A DNA stretch of 64,000 nt from an uncultured Alphaproteobacteria bacterium (GTDB taxonomy: Bacteria > Pseudomonadota > Alphaproteobacteria > Rs-D84). Below, piece by piece: positions 27,788 through 37,069 of this stretch (position 1 is the first letter of the stretch; each line of letters begins with the position of its first letter). The notes under the pieces are model-generated. The model did no database searches. It saw only the letters and a program-made list of their open reading frames with translations, and was not told the origin of the DNA. The stretch spans positions 262,966 to 326,965 of the forward strand of contig CAMRWN010000001.1 of NCBI GenBank assembly GCA_947054455.1, written 5' to 3'. A program made the position numbers and the translations under genes.

Positions 27788-28348
27788 CTAGAAGCTGTAT
27801 GTAAAGCCGGCGCCGTAAAACGCATATGAATTGTTTTCTTCGGCCGTGTTGCCGTTGGAAAAATGCTGCATGAATATTTCCATGCCCCAGTTTTCATTAA
27901 ACCTGTATCCGGCGGTCATCTTGTACTGGAACAACAGTTTGGATCCGATGCGGTCGTTCTGCTGGGCCTGGAAACCGACGCCGACGCCGGTCGCATAGTA
28001 CCAGTTTTTTCCATGCAGCAGCGCCACGTCCCCCGATGCGAACAACATCGGAATTGAAAAATCCGTCCATTTCCAACCGTATTTCTTGCCCATGCCGACC
28101 GTTTGGCCGAAATTCAAAGACTGGCGCGCGGGCAGTTTGAAAAACGTCGTCGGCTGCGAATACTGAATGTTGGGCAGCATGTAAAACGGTACAAACTGGC
28201 TGGGCGGGGGTACCAGAAAACCGCTGTTTACGCCCTGGCCGATGTTGATGGCGATTTGATTGGCGTGGTTGCCCATGAACGGGTTGAAATCCGCCTGGGC
28301 GGCGCCGGCGGAAAGAATTGCGATAAAAGACAATGTGATTTTTTTCAT
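27788..28348 (-). CDS. PagL-like lipid A 3-O-deacylase (acyloxyacyl hydrolase)
   Basis: The 186-residue product has a signal peptide (cleavage after AAQA) and ends in the C-terminal Phe typical of outer-membrane beta-barrels. Near the C-terminus MQHFSNGN carries the His-x-Ser catalytic pair of the PagL family, and alternating hydrophobic strands fill the rest. PagL removes a 3-O-acyl chain from lipid A in the outer membrane. It is preceded by an AT-rich region and stands alone. The family call rests on the HFSNG motif and the barrel-like pattern. Confidence 0.65.
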   Translation of the reverse strand: MKKITLSFIAILSAGAAQADFNPFMGNHANQIAINIGQGVNSGFLVPPPSQFVPFYMLPNIQYSQPTTFFKLPARQSLNFGQTVGMGKKYGWKWTDFSIPMLFASGDVALLHGKNWYYATGVGVGFQAQQNDRIGSKLLFQYKMTAGYRFNENWGMEIFMQHFSNGNTAEENNSYAFYGAGFTYSF

Positions 28349-28498
28349 GGGATTGATTTTATCTTATTTTGTCGGCCGTTTCAAATAATTTATTAAAAAT
28401 AATAATCATATTATTATAAGAATAAATTCTTGTTGCGATATTTTCATTGTGAAAACATACTTGCAATTGAAAATTTGTTTGTTATAATGCGATGCATT

Positions 28499-28575
28499 GG
28501 CGGGATAGCTCAGCTGGTTAGAGCAGCGGAATCATAATCCGCGTGTCGGGGGTTCAAGTCCCTCTCCCGCTACCA
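28499..28575 (+). tRNA. tRNA-Met (CAT), elongator type
   Basis: The 77-base cloverleaf has anticodon loop ATCATAA, T-loop TTCAAGT, an encoded CCA and a fully paired acceptor stem GGCGGGA/TCCCGCT (first pair G:T). This separates it from the initiator at 13929-14005. A tRNA-Ile with modified CAT is the alternative reading, less likely from the overall sequence. TATAAT lies 12 bases upstream. Confidence 0.88.
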
Positions 28576-28642
28576 AGACAAGAAGGAAAGGCGTCGGTAA
28601 TACCGGCGCCTTTGTTGCCCTTAAAGTATTAGAGGTGATAAA

Positions 28643-29431
28643 ATGAAAGATAAAAAAATGTATAACGGTTTTAAACGGGCGGGATTCTCGGACGCGGTTA
28701 TCAGCGGGATTTTTGAACGTTTTAAAAATACGTCGTCGGTGCGTCATTTTATTGGGTCGGACAATGCTGTCTATATGCTGGTCGCCGGGGAAAAGAAGGA
28801 CGGCACGCGCGGTGAATTTTACTATGATTTCGTGGGCGGGGAATTTATCGACAACCCGATGTACCGTCATGTAAGCCATGTTGTCTATAACCCAAAGGAC
28901 GCGTTGTACAATTTGGTTCATTGCGCGCGTACGTTGCCGGATATGGACCCGCAGCATCGCGTGTTTGACATTTATGAATCGCAGTTTACGCGCGCGGGTA
29001 CACTGTATGCGTTCAACCCGGATACACAGAAACAGGAGAAACTGTGTGAAATGGGCAAGGAGCCCATCAAATTCCGGGCCCAGCATGAAATTGCGGACCG
29101 CATGTTTCTGGAATTTGGAATCGGCGCCGGCCGCAACATTATGGTTGAATCAAACGGCCGCCCGTTGACACGCATCCCTGGGAAGCGTTTCCGCGTGATG
29201 CCAAAGCAGGGTGTTATAGTCCAGGAAATTGTGGACGCGAATGCATTGCGCCGTTATAACGTGTTTGATGTGCGCAGCCGTGAAAATCCGTGTTTGTTGG
29301 AAAATCTGACGAATTTGAGTGTTGAATCCGATACGGGTCTGGTGATTTATTCACCGAAAGTATCGCCGTATTTCGGCAATGTTGCGACAATTGAAAAATT
29401 GCGCGCGCACCACATGATGCGTTCGAAATAA
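28643..29431 (+). CDS. Hypothetical 262-residue cytosolic protein
   Basis: The gene starts at an ATG with AGAGGTG 8 bases upstream and ends before a strong terminator. The product has no signal peptide or membrane helix and mixes helices and strands; it contains segments such as GEFYYDFVGGEF and GIGAGRNIMVESNG. I recognise no family. The good ribosome site, core-like base composition and clean terminator make it a real single-gene unit. Confidence 0.6.
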   Translation: MKDKKMYNGFKRAGFSDAVISGIFERFKNTSSVRHFIGSDNAVYMLVAGEKKDGTRGEFYYDFVGGEFIDNPMYRHVSHVVYNPKDALYNLVHCARTLPDMDPQHRVFDIYESQFTRAGTLYAFNPDTQKQEKLCEMGKEPIKFRAQHEIADRMFLEFGIGAGRNIMVESNGRPLTRIPGKRFRVMPKQGVIVQEIVDANALRRYNVFDVRSRENPCLLENLTNLSVESDTGLVIYSPKVSPYFGNVATIEKLRAHHMMRSK

Positions 29432-29459
29432 AAAAAGCCGGCATTTGCCGGCTTTTTTT
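29431..29459 (+). terminator. Terminator after the 262-residue gene
   Basis: AAGCCGGC/GCCGGCTT hairpin with loop ATTT is followed by a T run. Confidence 0.85.
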
Positions 29460-29522
29460 CAAATGTTTTTTATCCTTGCATTTTCGGACGTATTCCTTAT
29501 AATTGGCAGGAAAATACAGATT

Positions 29523-29596
29523 GCCCTAATAGTCTAGTGGTAAAACACGTCCTTGGTAAGGACGAGTCGCAAGTCCGATTCTTGCTTAGGGCACCA
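29523..29596 (+). tRNA. tRNA-Thr (GGT)
   Basis: The 74-base cloverleaf has acceptor stem GCCCTAA/TTAGGGC, anticodon stem CGTCC/GGACG with loop TTGGTAA (anticodon GGT), and an encoded CCA. The T-stem GCAAG/CTTGC closes a TCCGATT loop, where the usual second T is C. It lies just upstream of the aspS leader. Confidence 0.85.
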
Positions 29597-29644
29597 GGAA
29601 TTTCCGGCCGTGCAAAAGTGCGGCTGTTTTTTTAAACAAGCGTC

Positions 29645-29852
29645 TTGATTTTTGTGTGTTTTGGATATAAAATGCATACGATTTTTCGGGCGCGCATACG
29701 GTGATGTGATTAACGACCACGGAGTGTGCAAAACCCAATCCTAAGTTATAAAACAGGGTGGCACCGCGCGGATTCCGCGCCCCTGGGACGAACAAATACC
29801 GGTGCCGAAATCCATTCTTTTCGGTGCCGGAAACAAAAAAAGGGACCGAAAC
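29645..29852 (+). promoter_or_regulatory. T-box leader of aspS
   Basis: AGGGTGGCACCGCG (29755-29768) is an exact match to the T-box consensus. The full antiterminator can be drawn: helix A1 CAGGG/CCCTG (29754-29758 with 29781-29785), the 7-base bulge TGGCACC (29759-29765), and helix A2 GCGCGG/CCGCGC (29766-29771 with 29775-29780). The variable bulge base is C, which would pair with G73 of tRNA-Asp. A GAC triplet (29715-29717, Asp codon) lies in the upstream hairpin. GGCACCG of the T-box can also pair with CGGTGCC at 29800-29806 or 29822-29828, giving a competing fold. There is no U-run, so translational control is possible. A TTGATT/TATAAA promoter lies near 29645-29670. Confidence 0.75.
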
Positions 29853-31607
29853 ATGTTATCACTGGAATCAAAATACAGAACCCATACCTGTGGCGAACTG
29901 AACACCGACCATGTCGGAGGGCAGGTCGTGCTGTCCGGGTGGGTTCATCGCAAACGCAATCACGGATCGCTGCTGTTTATCGATTTGCGCGACAACTATG
30001 GCATGACGCAGGTTGTGTTTGACGGCGGGGACGAAGCGCTGGAAAAAGTGCGCCCGGAATCCGTCATTAAAATAACGGGAACCGTTGTTGCGCGCGACCC
30101 GGCCGCCGTAAACGACAAGATTCCGACCGGCGGAATCGAGGTGCAGGCCGAAAAGTTCGAAGTGCTGACAAATGCGGACGTGCTGCCGTTCCAGGTGTTC
30201 GGCGACGACGGCAACGTGGCAGAGGATTTGAGACTGAAATACCGCTATATCGATTTGCGTCGTGAAACGCTGCACAAAAATATTTTGATGCGCAACCGCG
30301 TTATGAAATTCCTGCGCGACCAGATGTGGGACATGGGCTTTTCTGAATTCCAGACACCGATTTTGACCGTATCCAGTCCGGAAGGCGCGCGCGATTATCT
30401 GGTGCCGTCGCGTCATCATCACGGGATGTTTTACGCGCTGCCCCAGGCGCCGCAGCAGTTCAAGCAGCTGATTCAAATCGCGGGTTTTGACCGTTATTTC
30501 CAGATTGCGCCGTGTTTCCGCGACGAAGATTTGCGTGCAGACCGACTGTTGGAGTTTTATCAGCTGGATTTGGAAATGTCGTTTGTCGATTTGCGCGACA
30601 TCCAGGCGGTTGGTGATGCGTTGATACCGGCGACGATTCGCGAATTTGTTCCGGATGCGAAAATTCATCCTGAAATTCCGCACATCCCGTTTGACGAGGC
30701 GATGATGAAATACGGATGCGACAAGCCTGATTTGCGCAACCCGATTATCATTCGCGACGCGACCGATATATTCCGTGGTTCTGATTTTGCAATCTTTGCG
30801 GGCGCAATAGAAAACGGCGCCGTCGTGCGTGCGATTCCGGCACCGAATTCCGCCGACCGTCCGCGCAGCTGGTTTGACAAGCTGGGCGATTACGCGGTCA
30901 AGGAACTGGGACTGGGGGGACTGGGATACATCGTCTTCGGGGACGAGGCCAAAGGCCCCGTCGCCAAAAAACTGGATGCGGCGCGGATTGAAAAACTGCG
31001 CGAGATGGCGGGTGATAATTCGTCGCTGTTCTTTGTCTGCGACAAGGCGGACGCCGCGGCCAAGGCGGCGGGCAAGCTGCGCATCAAGCTGGGCGAGGAT
31101 TTGGGCCTGATTGATCCCAAGGAATTCCGTCTGTGCTGGATTGAAGATTTCCCGATGTACGAACTTAACGAGGAGACGGGAGCAATCGATTTCGGACATA
31201 ACCCGTTTTCACTGCCCAAGGGAGAGCTGGACGGCGATCCGTTGAAGATAAAGGCGAACCAGTTCGACATGGTTCTTAACGGTGCGGAAATCTGCAGCGG
31301 CGGCCTGCGCAACTACAATCCCGAAACAATGGTCAAGGCGTTTGCAATCGCCGGATACGGCGAGGACGTGGTTCGCGAAAAGTTCGGCGGAATGTACGCG
31401 GCGTTCCAGTACGGTGCGCCCCCGCACGGCGGATGCGCGTTCGGAATCGACCGTCTGGTGCAGATTATGCTGGGCGAATCCAACCTGCGCGAGGTTGTGT
31501 TGTTCCCGACCAACCAGCGCGGCCAGGATTTGATGCTGGGCGCCCCGCGTGAGGTGAGCGAGCAGCAGCTGCGCGAAGTGCATATCCAGGTTCGTAAAAA
31601 GAACTAG
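29853..31607 (+). CDS. aspS: Aspartyl-tRNA synthetase
   Basis: This class II synthetase charges tRNA-Asp. The ATG at 29853 has AGGGA 8 bases upstream; an in-frame GTG at 29802 lies inside the leader hairpin. The 584-residue product has the N-terminal OB-fold anticodon domain (GWVHRKRNHGSLLFIDLR) and motif 2 (CFRDEDLRADR). The bacterial GAD insertion follows (about 285-410), and the motif 3 segment is GCAFGIDRLVQI. Length and architecture are bacterial-type. Confidence 0.96.
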   Translation: MLSLESKYRTHTCGELNTDHVGGQVVLSGWVHRKRNHGSLLFIDLRDNYGMTQVVFDGGDEALEKVRPESVIKITGTVVARDPAAVNDKIPTGGIEVQAEKFEVLTNADVLPFQVFGDDGNVAEDLRLKYRYIDLRRETLHKNILMRNRVMKFLRDQMWDMGFSEFQTPILTVSSPEGARDYLVPSRHHHGMFYALPQAPQQFKQLIQIAGFDRYFQIAPCFRDEDLRADRLLEFYQLDLEMSFVDLRDIQAVGDALIPATIREFVPDAKIHPEIPHIPFDEAMMKYGCDKPDLRNPIIIRDATDIFRGSDFAIFAGAIENGAVVRAIPAPNSADRPRSWFDKLGDYAVKELGLGGLGYIVFGDEAKGPVAKKLDAARIEKLREMAGDNSSLFFVCDKADAAAKAAGKLRIKLGEDLGLIDPKEFRLCWIEDFPMYELNEETGAIDFGHNPFSLPKGELDGDPLKIKANQFDMVLNGAEICSGGLRNYNPETMVKAFAIAGYGEDVVREKFGGMYAAFQYGAPPHGGCAFGIDRLVQIMLGESNLREVVLFPTNQRGQDLMLGAPREVSEQQLREVHIQVRKKN

Positions 31608-31620
31608 GGCGCATATGTTT

Positions 31621-31649
31621 AGACCCGCGTTTTCGCGGGTCTTTTTTTA
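31621..31649 (+). terminator. Terminator after aspS
   Basis: AGACCCGCG/CGCGGGTCT hairpin with loop TTT is followed by TTTTTTT. Confidence 0.88.
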
Positions 31650-31716
31650 TTTGGAAATCATACCTATTACAAACAATTTTTTCCCATATATAATTTTTTT
31701 AACAGGGAAAATCTCT

Positions 31717-32076
31717 ATGTATGAAAATATAGACAAACTGGCCGACGTGCTGGGCCTGAGTGAATATCAGCGCGATGTTTTGAACGCGGGCCGTGCAACG
31801 TATAATCTGGGCCGGCTGCAGAAACGTGGCGGCGTTTTGTACGCGCCACATCGGGCCGTTGGTTTTGTCGCCGCAATGGCGCGCGTTTTGCGTGGTGCGC
31901 GCGCGGATTTAATCGGGCGGGACAAGATGCTGCTGCGTGCGCGGCGCGGAATAAGATTCTGTGCGGACGGGTATCACTGCGTTCGCGCGGGACGCTTTAC
32001 GTATTATGCCGATGCGTCCGGCCAGGCCGTGTCCCGTGAAATGTACGAGAACGCAACACGCAACAAAACACGTTAA
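31717..32076 (+). CDS. Hypothetical 119-residue protein
   Basis: I start at ATG 31717, with AGGGAAA upstream, because the longer in-frame ORF begins inside the aspS terminator. The product is basic and rich in Arg, Ala and Tyr, with no signal peptide or membrane helix. It has segments YQRDVLNAGRATYNLGRL and GRFTYYADASG. No family recognised. Its 3' end overlaps the convergent AsmA-like gene by 4 bases. Confidence 0.5.
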   Translation: MYENIDKLADVLGLSEYQRDVLNAGRATYNLGRLQKRGGVLYAPHRAVGFVAAMARVLRGARADLIGRDKMLLRARRGIRFCADGYHCVRAGRFTYYADASGQAVSREMYENATRNKTR

Positions 32077-34541
32077 AACTTGTCGTGTGTTTTTACAAAG
32101 CTGCGCATGTAGGCGGCGTCAAAATCGCGCATAATCTGCGACAATGAATAATTCCGCACACCGTCCGCGATTTCAAAGTCAATCGGGGCTGGCGTCGGCG
32201 CCGTTGCGCGCATTACTATATACAGCTGGGCCGACATTTCACCGTCCCTGATTTGCAGCGCGCCCGTCGCGTCGGCATGCCGCACCGACAGCGTTATGGG
32301 CGACGTCGTGGCAAAGTTGCCGTCGCGGTACGCACCTGTCAGATGCATTTTCTTTATCCGTGTCTGCCCCCCGTCGAGCGCGGCGGCCAGCGCATATTCC
32401 GCGTTTAGTTTTGTTATTGTCTGGGCGGATGCGTAAAAATCGTCAATGCCAATCCCCATCAGGTATCCGCCGTCGAACGTCAAGTCAACGTCGCCCGCCA
32501 TGTTGTATGCGATGTCGTGCGCGATTTGTCCCGATGTATGCATCCGGGCGTCGCCGGTGATTGACGTGTCGCGTATGTTCAGCGGCATCGCCGTCGACAG
32601 CAGCGCGCCGCCGATTGTGAACCGGTTCAGCTGCAGCGATATGTCGTATTCGGATTTTGATTTGCGCACAGATGCCAGCAGGCTGCCGCGGGAATTGTCC
32701 GTTATCGAGAATGTCTGATTGTCCGGCTTTAGCGAATAAACAAAGTTTTTATATTCGTCCCCGTTGTATATCAGCGTTCCCGCCGACAGCGACAACGACA
32801 CCCCCGCATCAAACGGCAGCGTCAGCGGATGCGCCGTCAGGAATTCCAGTTCTTCGTAGTTGTCTATAAATTCCTGGTTGATGAATGTATCCAGGTCCAG
32901 CACGTCCGTATGCAGGGTTATCGAATTTCCCACCGCGGTTCCGGTAAACACGTGTCCCGCGATTTTGATTTCCAGATTGGAAACGGCGCCGTCGACATAA
33001 GTGCCGGATACAATATATTCCAAATCGTTGAGAACGCGCAAATCCATGTCGCCCATCAAATCCTTGAAATTGTCGCCAGACATATAGAAATTTCCGTCCA
33101 GAACCGACATGCGCCACCCGCCGTCGCGCGGCGCGAACGACAGCTGACGGCCGTTCCATTCGAAATCGCCCGGCGCGTTCAGCTGGGCATCTGTCATGAA
33201 CGGCAGGCCCGCGCCCATCCGGGCCAGTGTTTTGCCGCGCGCAAATGTGAATGACGGGGTTGTCTTCTTTTCTGCCACGGCCAGTGTGCCGGCCGCGTCG
33301 GCAAACTGAAAGTTTATTGTTCCGCGCCGTCCCAGCCGCGCCGTGCGCGACCTGATTTCATCGACCGGCGGCATCAAACCGTCAGACATCACAAATATTT
33401 CAAATTTGTCGGAATCCACGGACAGGCTGCCGGAAATGTCGCCATACGTGAATTCGCGGCATCCCCACGCGTCGGGGCGACCGTAAAACAGACATGTCGC
33501 GCGCCGCCCGTCCAGCGGCATTTGTATCATTATGTCGCGCGCGCCGTCGGGGCCGATGGCGCCGCCGGTGATTGTTATGTCGTCTGCGACAATTGTGTCG
33601 ATTTTTACTTCATCCGCACCGCCCGCCGCCCGGATTGCCAAGTGTTTAAATTCGCGGTTCCCGAATTTCAGATGTCCGCGAAAATCCAAATCAAAAGACG
33701 TGTCCCGGAATATTTTTGCGGGCCGCATCAGAAATGAAAAGTCATAGTCGATATCGCCGTGCAGTTTTATTACGCGCGCGCCGTCGGGGCGCAGTGTTAT
33801 GTCGCCTGCAAATCCGTTGCCGCGAATGTCTGTGAATTCAAAACCATATCCGCCGTCCCAGGCAAAGTTCGTCGTCATGTCTATCCGGCGGTCGATTTTC
33901 GGTTCGGAAAATTCAAACCAGCGGTTTATGTTGTTCGTGTCTATGGACAGTTCGCCGCGCGCCGCGCCGTCTGAATACAGCCGTCCAGTTATTTCCAGTT
34001 TGTTGTCCTGGTTGCGGATAAAGAACTCGTCGTCTTCGAATTCGATGTCGTACTTGTGCTGGTTGGTGCGCACGGTTCCGAAAAATCGTCCCATGGCCAG
34101 GCGGCCGCGGATTATGTCATAGTCCTTGTCCATAAAACGCACGGTCGAATCATAAACCTGTACTTCGTGCGGGAAATCCACCGGGGCCAGGTCGCCGATT
34201 TCAAACCTGCCGCCGTATATCGTTATGCCGCCGTCGGGCGAGGCCGCGCGAATGTTGAAAATGTCGCGCAGCGGCACCGCAAACATCGCGGCGCGGACCC
34301 GTCCGTTTGGAACCGCCACGTCGTGCGCAACGATTGTTGCCCGCCCCAGCAGACTGAAATGAACGTCGCCCATGATACGCGCCGGAATCCCCGTACCGGC
34401 GGCGATTGCCGATTCCAGCCGCGGCTTCATCCCGTTAAGGGTTATCATCGGCGGAATGAACACGACGGCCAGCGCGGCGGCGGCCGCCACGCATACGCAT
34501 GTCCAGAATATCCTGCGCTTGTATCTGGGTTTTAATGCCAT
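32073..34541 (-). CDS. AsmA-family envelope protein
   Basis: This 822-residue protein has one N-terminal membrane helix (about 11-32). An AsmA-type start follows (GMKPRLESAIAAGTGIPARIMGDVHFSLLGRA), and then long repetitive beta-strand-rich periplasmic sequence. AsmA-like proteins are now viewed as bridge-like lipid carriers between inner and outer membranes. It stands as a single - strand gene, divergent from uvrB. Which AsmA subtype (AsmA, TamB, YhdP) is not certain; the N-terminus fits AsmA best. Confidence 0.75.
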   Translation of the reverse strand: MALKPRYKRRIFWTCVCVAAAAALAVVFIPPMITLNGMKPRLESAIAAGTGIPARIMGDVHFSLLGRATIVAHDVAVPNGRVRAAMFAVPLRDIFNIRAASPDGGITIYGGRFEIGDLAPVDFPHEVQVYDSTVRFMDKDYDIIRGRLAMGRFFGTVRTNQHKYDIEFEDDEFFIRNQDNKLEITGRLYSDGAARGELSIDTNNINRWFEFSEPKIDRRIDMTTNFAWDGGYGFEFTDIRGNGFAGDITLRPDGARVIKLHGDIDYDFSFLMRPAKIFRDTSFDLDFRGHLKFGNREFKHLAIRAAGGADEVKIDTIVADDITITGGAIGPDGARDIMIQMPLDGRRATCLFYGRPDAWGCREFTYGDISGSLSVDSDKFEIFVMSDGLMPPVDEIRSRTARLGRRGTINFQFADAAGTLAVAEKKTTPSFTFARGKTLARMGAGLPFMTDAQLNAPGDFEWNGRQLSFAPRDGGWRMSVLDGNFYMSGDNFKDLMGDMDLRVLNDLEYIVSGTYVDGAVSNLEIKIAGHVFTGTAVGNSITLHTDVLDLDTFINQEFIDNYEELEFLTAHPLTLPFDAGVSLSLSAGTLIYNGDEYKNFVYSLKPDNQTFSITDNSRGSLLASVRKSKSEYDISLQLNRFTIGGALLSTAMPLNIRDTSITGDARMHTSGQIAHDIAYNMAGDVDLTFDGGYLMGIGIDDFYASAQTITKLNAEYALAAALDGGQTRIKKMHLTGAYRDGNFATTSPITLSVRHADATGALQIRDGEMSAQLYIVMRATAPTPAPIDFEIADGVRNYSLSQIMRDFDAAYMRSFVKTHDKF

Positions 34542-34599
34542 TCTCTCTTTCCTTGTGTTTTGATTATAATGAATTATACTATTGTTTGTTAATTAAAAA

Positions 34600-36591
34600 A
34601 TGAGCAAGTCCGTATTTCATCTTAAAAGCGATTACCAGCCCATGGGCGACCAGCCCACGGCGATTGCTGAATTGGTCGGCGGTGTGCAGGCCGGCCGGCG
34701 CAGCCAGGTTCTGCTGGGGGTGACGGGGTCGGGCAAGACGTTCACGATGGCAAACATCATTGCCGAACTGGGGCGGCCCGCGCTGATTATGGCGCCGAAC
34801 AAGATTCTGGCCGCGCAGCTGTATACGGAAATGAAGGGATTTTTTCCCGACAACCACGTTGAATATTTCGTTTCATACTATGACTATTACCAGCCTGAGG
34901 CGTATATGCCGACAACTGACACGTACATCGACAAGGACGCGTCTATAAACGAGCAGCTGGACCGCATGCGACACAGCGCGACGCGCGCCATGCTGGAGGA
35001 ACGGGATGTCGTGGTCGTGTCGTCCGTGTCGTCGATTTACGGAATGGGGTCGCCGGAACAGTATGCGGGGATGAAGCTGGTGCTGAACGCGGGCGACAAA
35101 ATCGGGATAAAGGACGTGATGCGCGCACTGGTCGACATACAGTACAAGCGAAACGACACCGCGTTCGAACGCGGCGATTTTCGCGTGCGTGGCGATACAC
35201 TGGACGTGTTTCCGTCGCATTCCCAGGACCGTGCATGGAAATTGTCGTTTTTCGGGGACGAGATTGATGAAATATGGGAATTTGATACCCTGACGGGGGC
35301 CAAGCTGCACAGGCTGGACCGCGTCGCGATTTATCCCAATACGCACTATGCCACGCCCATGCCCAGCATTCTGCAGGCAATCGGCCAGATAAAAACAGAT
35401 TTGTCGCAGCGTCTGGAATACTTTCATGAAAACATGAAGTACATAGAAGAGCAGCGCCTGCGCGAGCGTGTGAATTTCGACATAGAGATGATGGAATCGA
35501 CCGGAACATGCCGCGGGATTGAAAACTATTCGCGATATCTGTCAGGCCGTGCGCCGGGCCAGCCGCCGCCGACGCTGTTTGAATACCTGCCGCGCGACGC
35601 GGTTCTGTTCATTGACGAAAGCCATGTGACCGTGCCGCAGATTTCGGCCATGTCGCGCGGCGACCGCGCGCGCAAGGAAACGCTGTCGCAGTATGGATTC
35701 CGTCTGCCGGCGTGCATAGACAACCGTCCGCTGACGTTTGATGAATGGGACGCGCTGCGCCCCCAGACGATATTTGTTTCGGCCACGCCCGCGAATTGGG
35801 AACTGGAACAATCGGGTGGAATCGTATCCGAACAGGTCATACGTCCGACCGGCCTGCTGGACCCCGTGTGCGAGGTTCGGCCCACCCAGCACCAAGTCGA
35901 CGACCTGCTGGGCGAGGTGAAAAAGACCAAGGGTCGTGTTTTGATAACGACGCTGACCAAGAAAATGGCCGAACAGCTGACCGATTATCTTAATGAAAAC
36001 GGGGTGCGCGCAAAGTATCTGCACAGCGATATAGAAACGCTGGAACGCATCGAACTGCTGCGTGATTTGCGGCTGGGCAAATACGACGTTCTGGTCGGCA
36101 TCAACCTGCTGCGCGAAGGGCTGGACGTGCCGGAATGCGAGTTGGTTGCGATTATGGATGCCGACAAGGAGGGATTTTTGCGCTCGACCCGTTCGCTGAT
36201 TCAGACAATCGGCCGTGCGGCGCGAAACGCGAACGGGCGGGTAATCCTGTATGCGGACAGAATAACCGATTCAATGCGCGAAGCGCTGGACGAGACGGCG
36301 CGCCGCCGCGAAAAGCAGATGGCATACAATGCCGCGCACGGCATCACGCCGCGCACCGTGTCCAAGGCCGTATTTGCAGAGGTCGGGGAAAAACAGGACA
36401 AGACCGATAAAAAACGACGCTTTGTCTATGACAAGTCCGGCGGGGTTATGGATGCGGCGTCAATCAGAAAGGAAATCAAGGAACTGACCCGAAAGATGCG
36501 CGCGGCGGCCGAAAACCTGGAATTCGAACAGGCGGGCGAATATCGCGACGCAATCAGAAAACTGGAAGACGATTTGTTGTTGTTGGAATAA
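34600..36591 (+). CDS. uvrB: Excinuclease ABC subunit B
   Basis: UvrB is the damage-verifying helicase of nucleotide excision repair. The 663-residue product has Walker A GVTGSGKT and the beta-hairpin region [12 protein letters not shown]. Helicase motif [13 protein letters not shown] and the C-terminal UVR motif ([22 protein letters not shown]) that contacts UvrC are also present. The start has a weak ribosome site. Length is normal. Confidence 0.97.
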   Translation: MSKSVFHLKSDYQPMGDQPTAIAELVGGVQAGRRSQVLLGVTGSGKTFTMANIIAELGRPALIMAPNKILAAQLYTEMKGFFPDNHVEYFVSYYDYYQPEAYMPTTDTYIDKDASINEQLDRMRHSATRAMLEERDVVVVSSVSSIYGMGSPEQYAGMKLVLNAGDKIGIKDVMRALVDIQYKRNDTAFERGDFRVRGDTLDVFPSHSQDRAWKLSFFGDEIDEIWEFDTLTGAKLHRLDRVAIYPNTHYATPMPSILQAIGQIKTDLSQRLEYFHENMKYIEEQRLRERVNFDIEMMESTGTCRGIENYSRYLSGRAPGQPPPTLFEYLPRDAVLFIDESHVTVPQISAMSRGDRARKETLSQYGFRLPACIDNRPLTFDEWDALRPQTIFVSATPANWELEQSGGIVSEQVIRPTGLLDPVCEVRPTQHQVDDLLGEVKKTKGRVLITTLTKKMAEQLTDYLNENGVRAKYLHSDIETLERIELLRDLRLGKYDVLVGINLLREGLDVPECELVAIMDADKEGFLRSTRSLIQTIGRAARNANGRVILYADRITDSMREALDETARRREKQMAYNAAHGITPRTVSKAVFAEVGEKQDKTDKKRRFVYDKSGGVMDAASIRKEIKELTRKMRAAAENLEFEQAGEYRDAIRKLEDDLLLLE

Positions 36592-36634
36592 CGCCGTCCC
36601 GACATTTAATTCTGACCAATACGGAACACACAAG

Positions 36635-37042
36635 ATGAGCGAACAGATGCATATATTGAACAATGTGGATGAAATGCGGCGCTTTGCGGCGGAATTTGCG
36701 CGCACGCTGACGGCGCCGGCGTGTGTCGCGCTGCACGGGGATTTGGGTATGGGAAAGTCCGAGATTGCACGCACCGTCATCCAGACCCTGCGCGGCCGCG
36801 ACACGGTGGTGCCCAGTCCGACATTTACGATAGTGCAAAGCTATGACGGCATATCACATTTCGACCTGTACCGGATAGAGGACGCGTCGGAATTGGCCGA
36901 AATCGGTCTGGCGCATGCGTTGGAAAACGACATAACGCTGATTGAATGGCCGGAAATTGCGGCGGGTTTGCTGCCGGCGGACGCGGTGCATCTGTATATA
37001 ACGGCGCACGGCGACGGGCGAAAAGTCGTCGTTTCAAAATAA
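36635..37042 (+). CDS. tsaE: tRNA threonylcarbamoyladenosine ATPase TsaE
   Basis: TsaE drives t6A37 synthesis with TsaB and TsaD. The 135-residue product has Walker A GDLGMGKSE, the SPTFTIVQSY motif, HFDLYRIE and LIEWPE, all family signatures. It lies 43 bases after uvrB. In many Alphaproteobacteria tsaE precedes addB, but here addB is far away at 51699-54215. Confidence 0.92.
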   Translation: MSEQMHILNNVDEMRRFAAEFARTLTAPACVALHGDLGMGKSEIARTVIQTLRGRDTVVPSPTFTIVQSYDGISHFDLYRIEDASELAEIGLAHALENDITLIEWPEIAAGLLPADAVHLYITAHGDGRKVVVSK

Positions 37043-37069
37043 GTACTTTTATTCCATTTCATGTTTTGT

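Noticed and set aside
29868-31199. A 443-residue frame on the - strand opposite aspS
   Set aside because: It is a shadow of the aspS codon pattern, with His/Arg/Gln-rich composition and no ribosome site.
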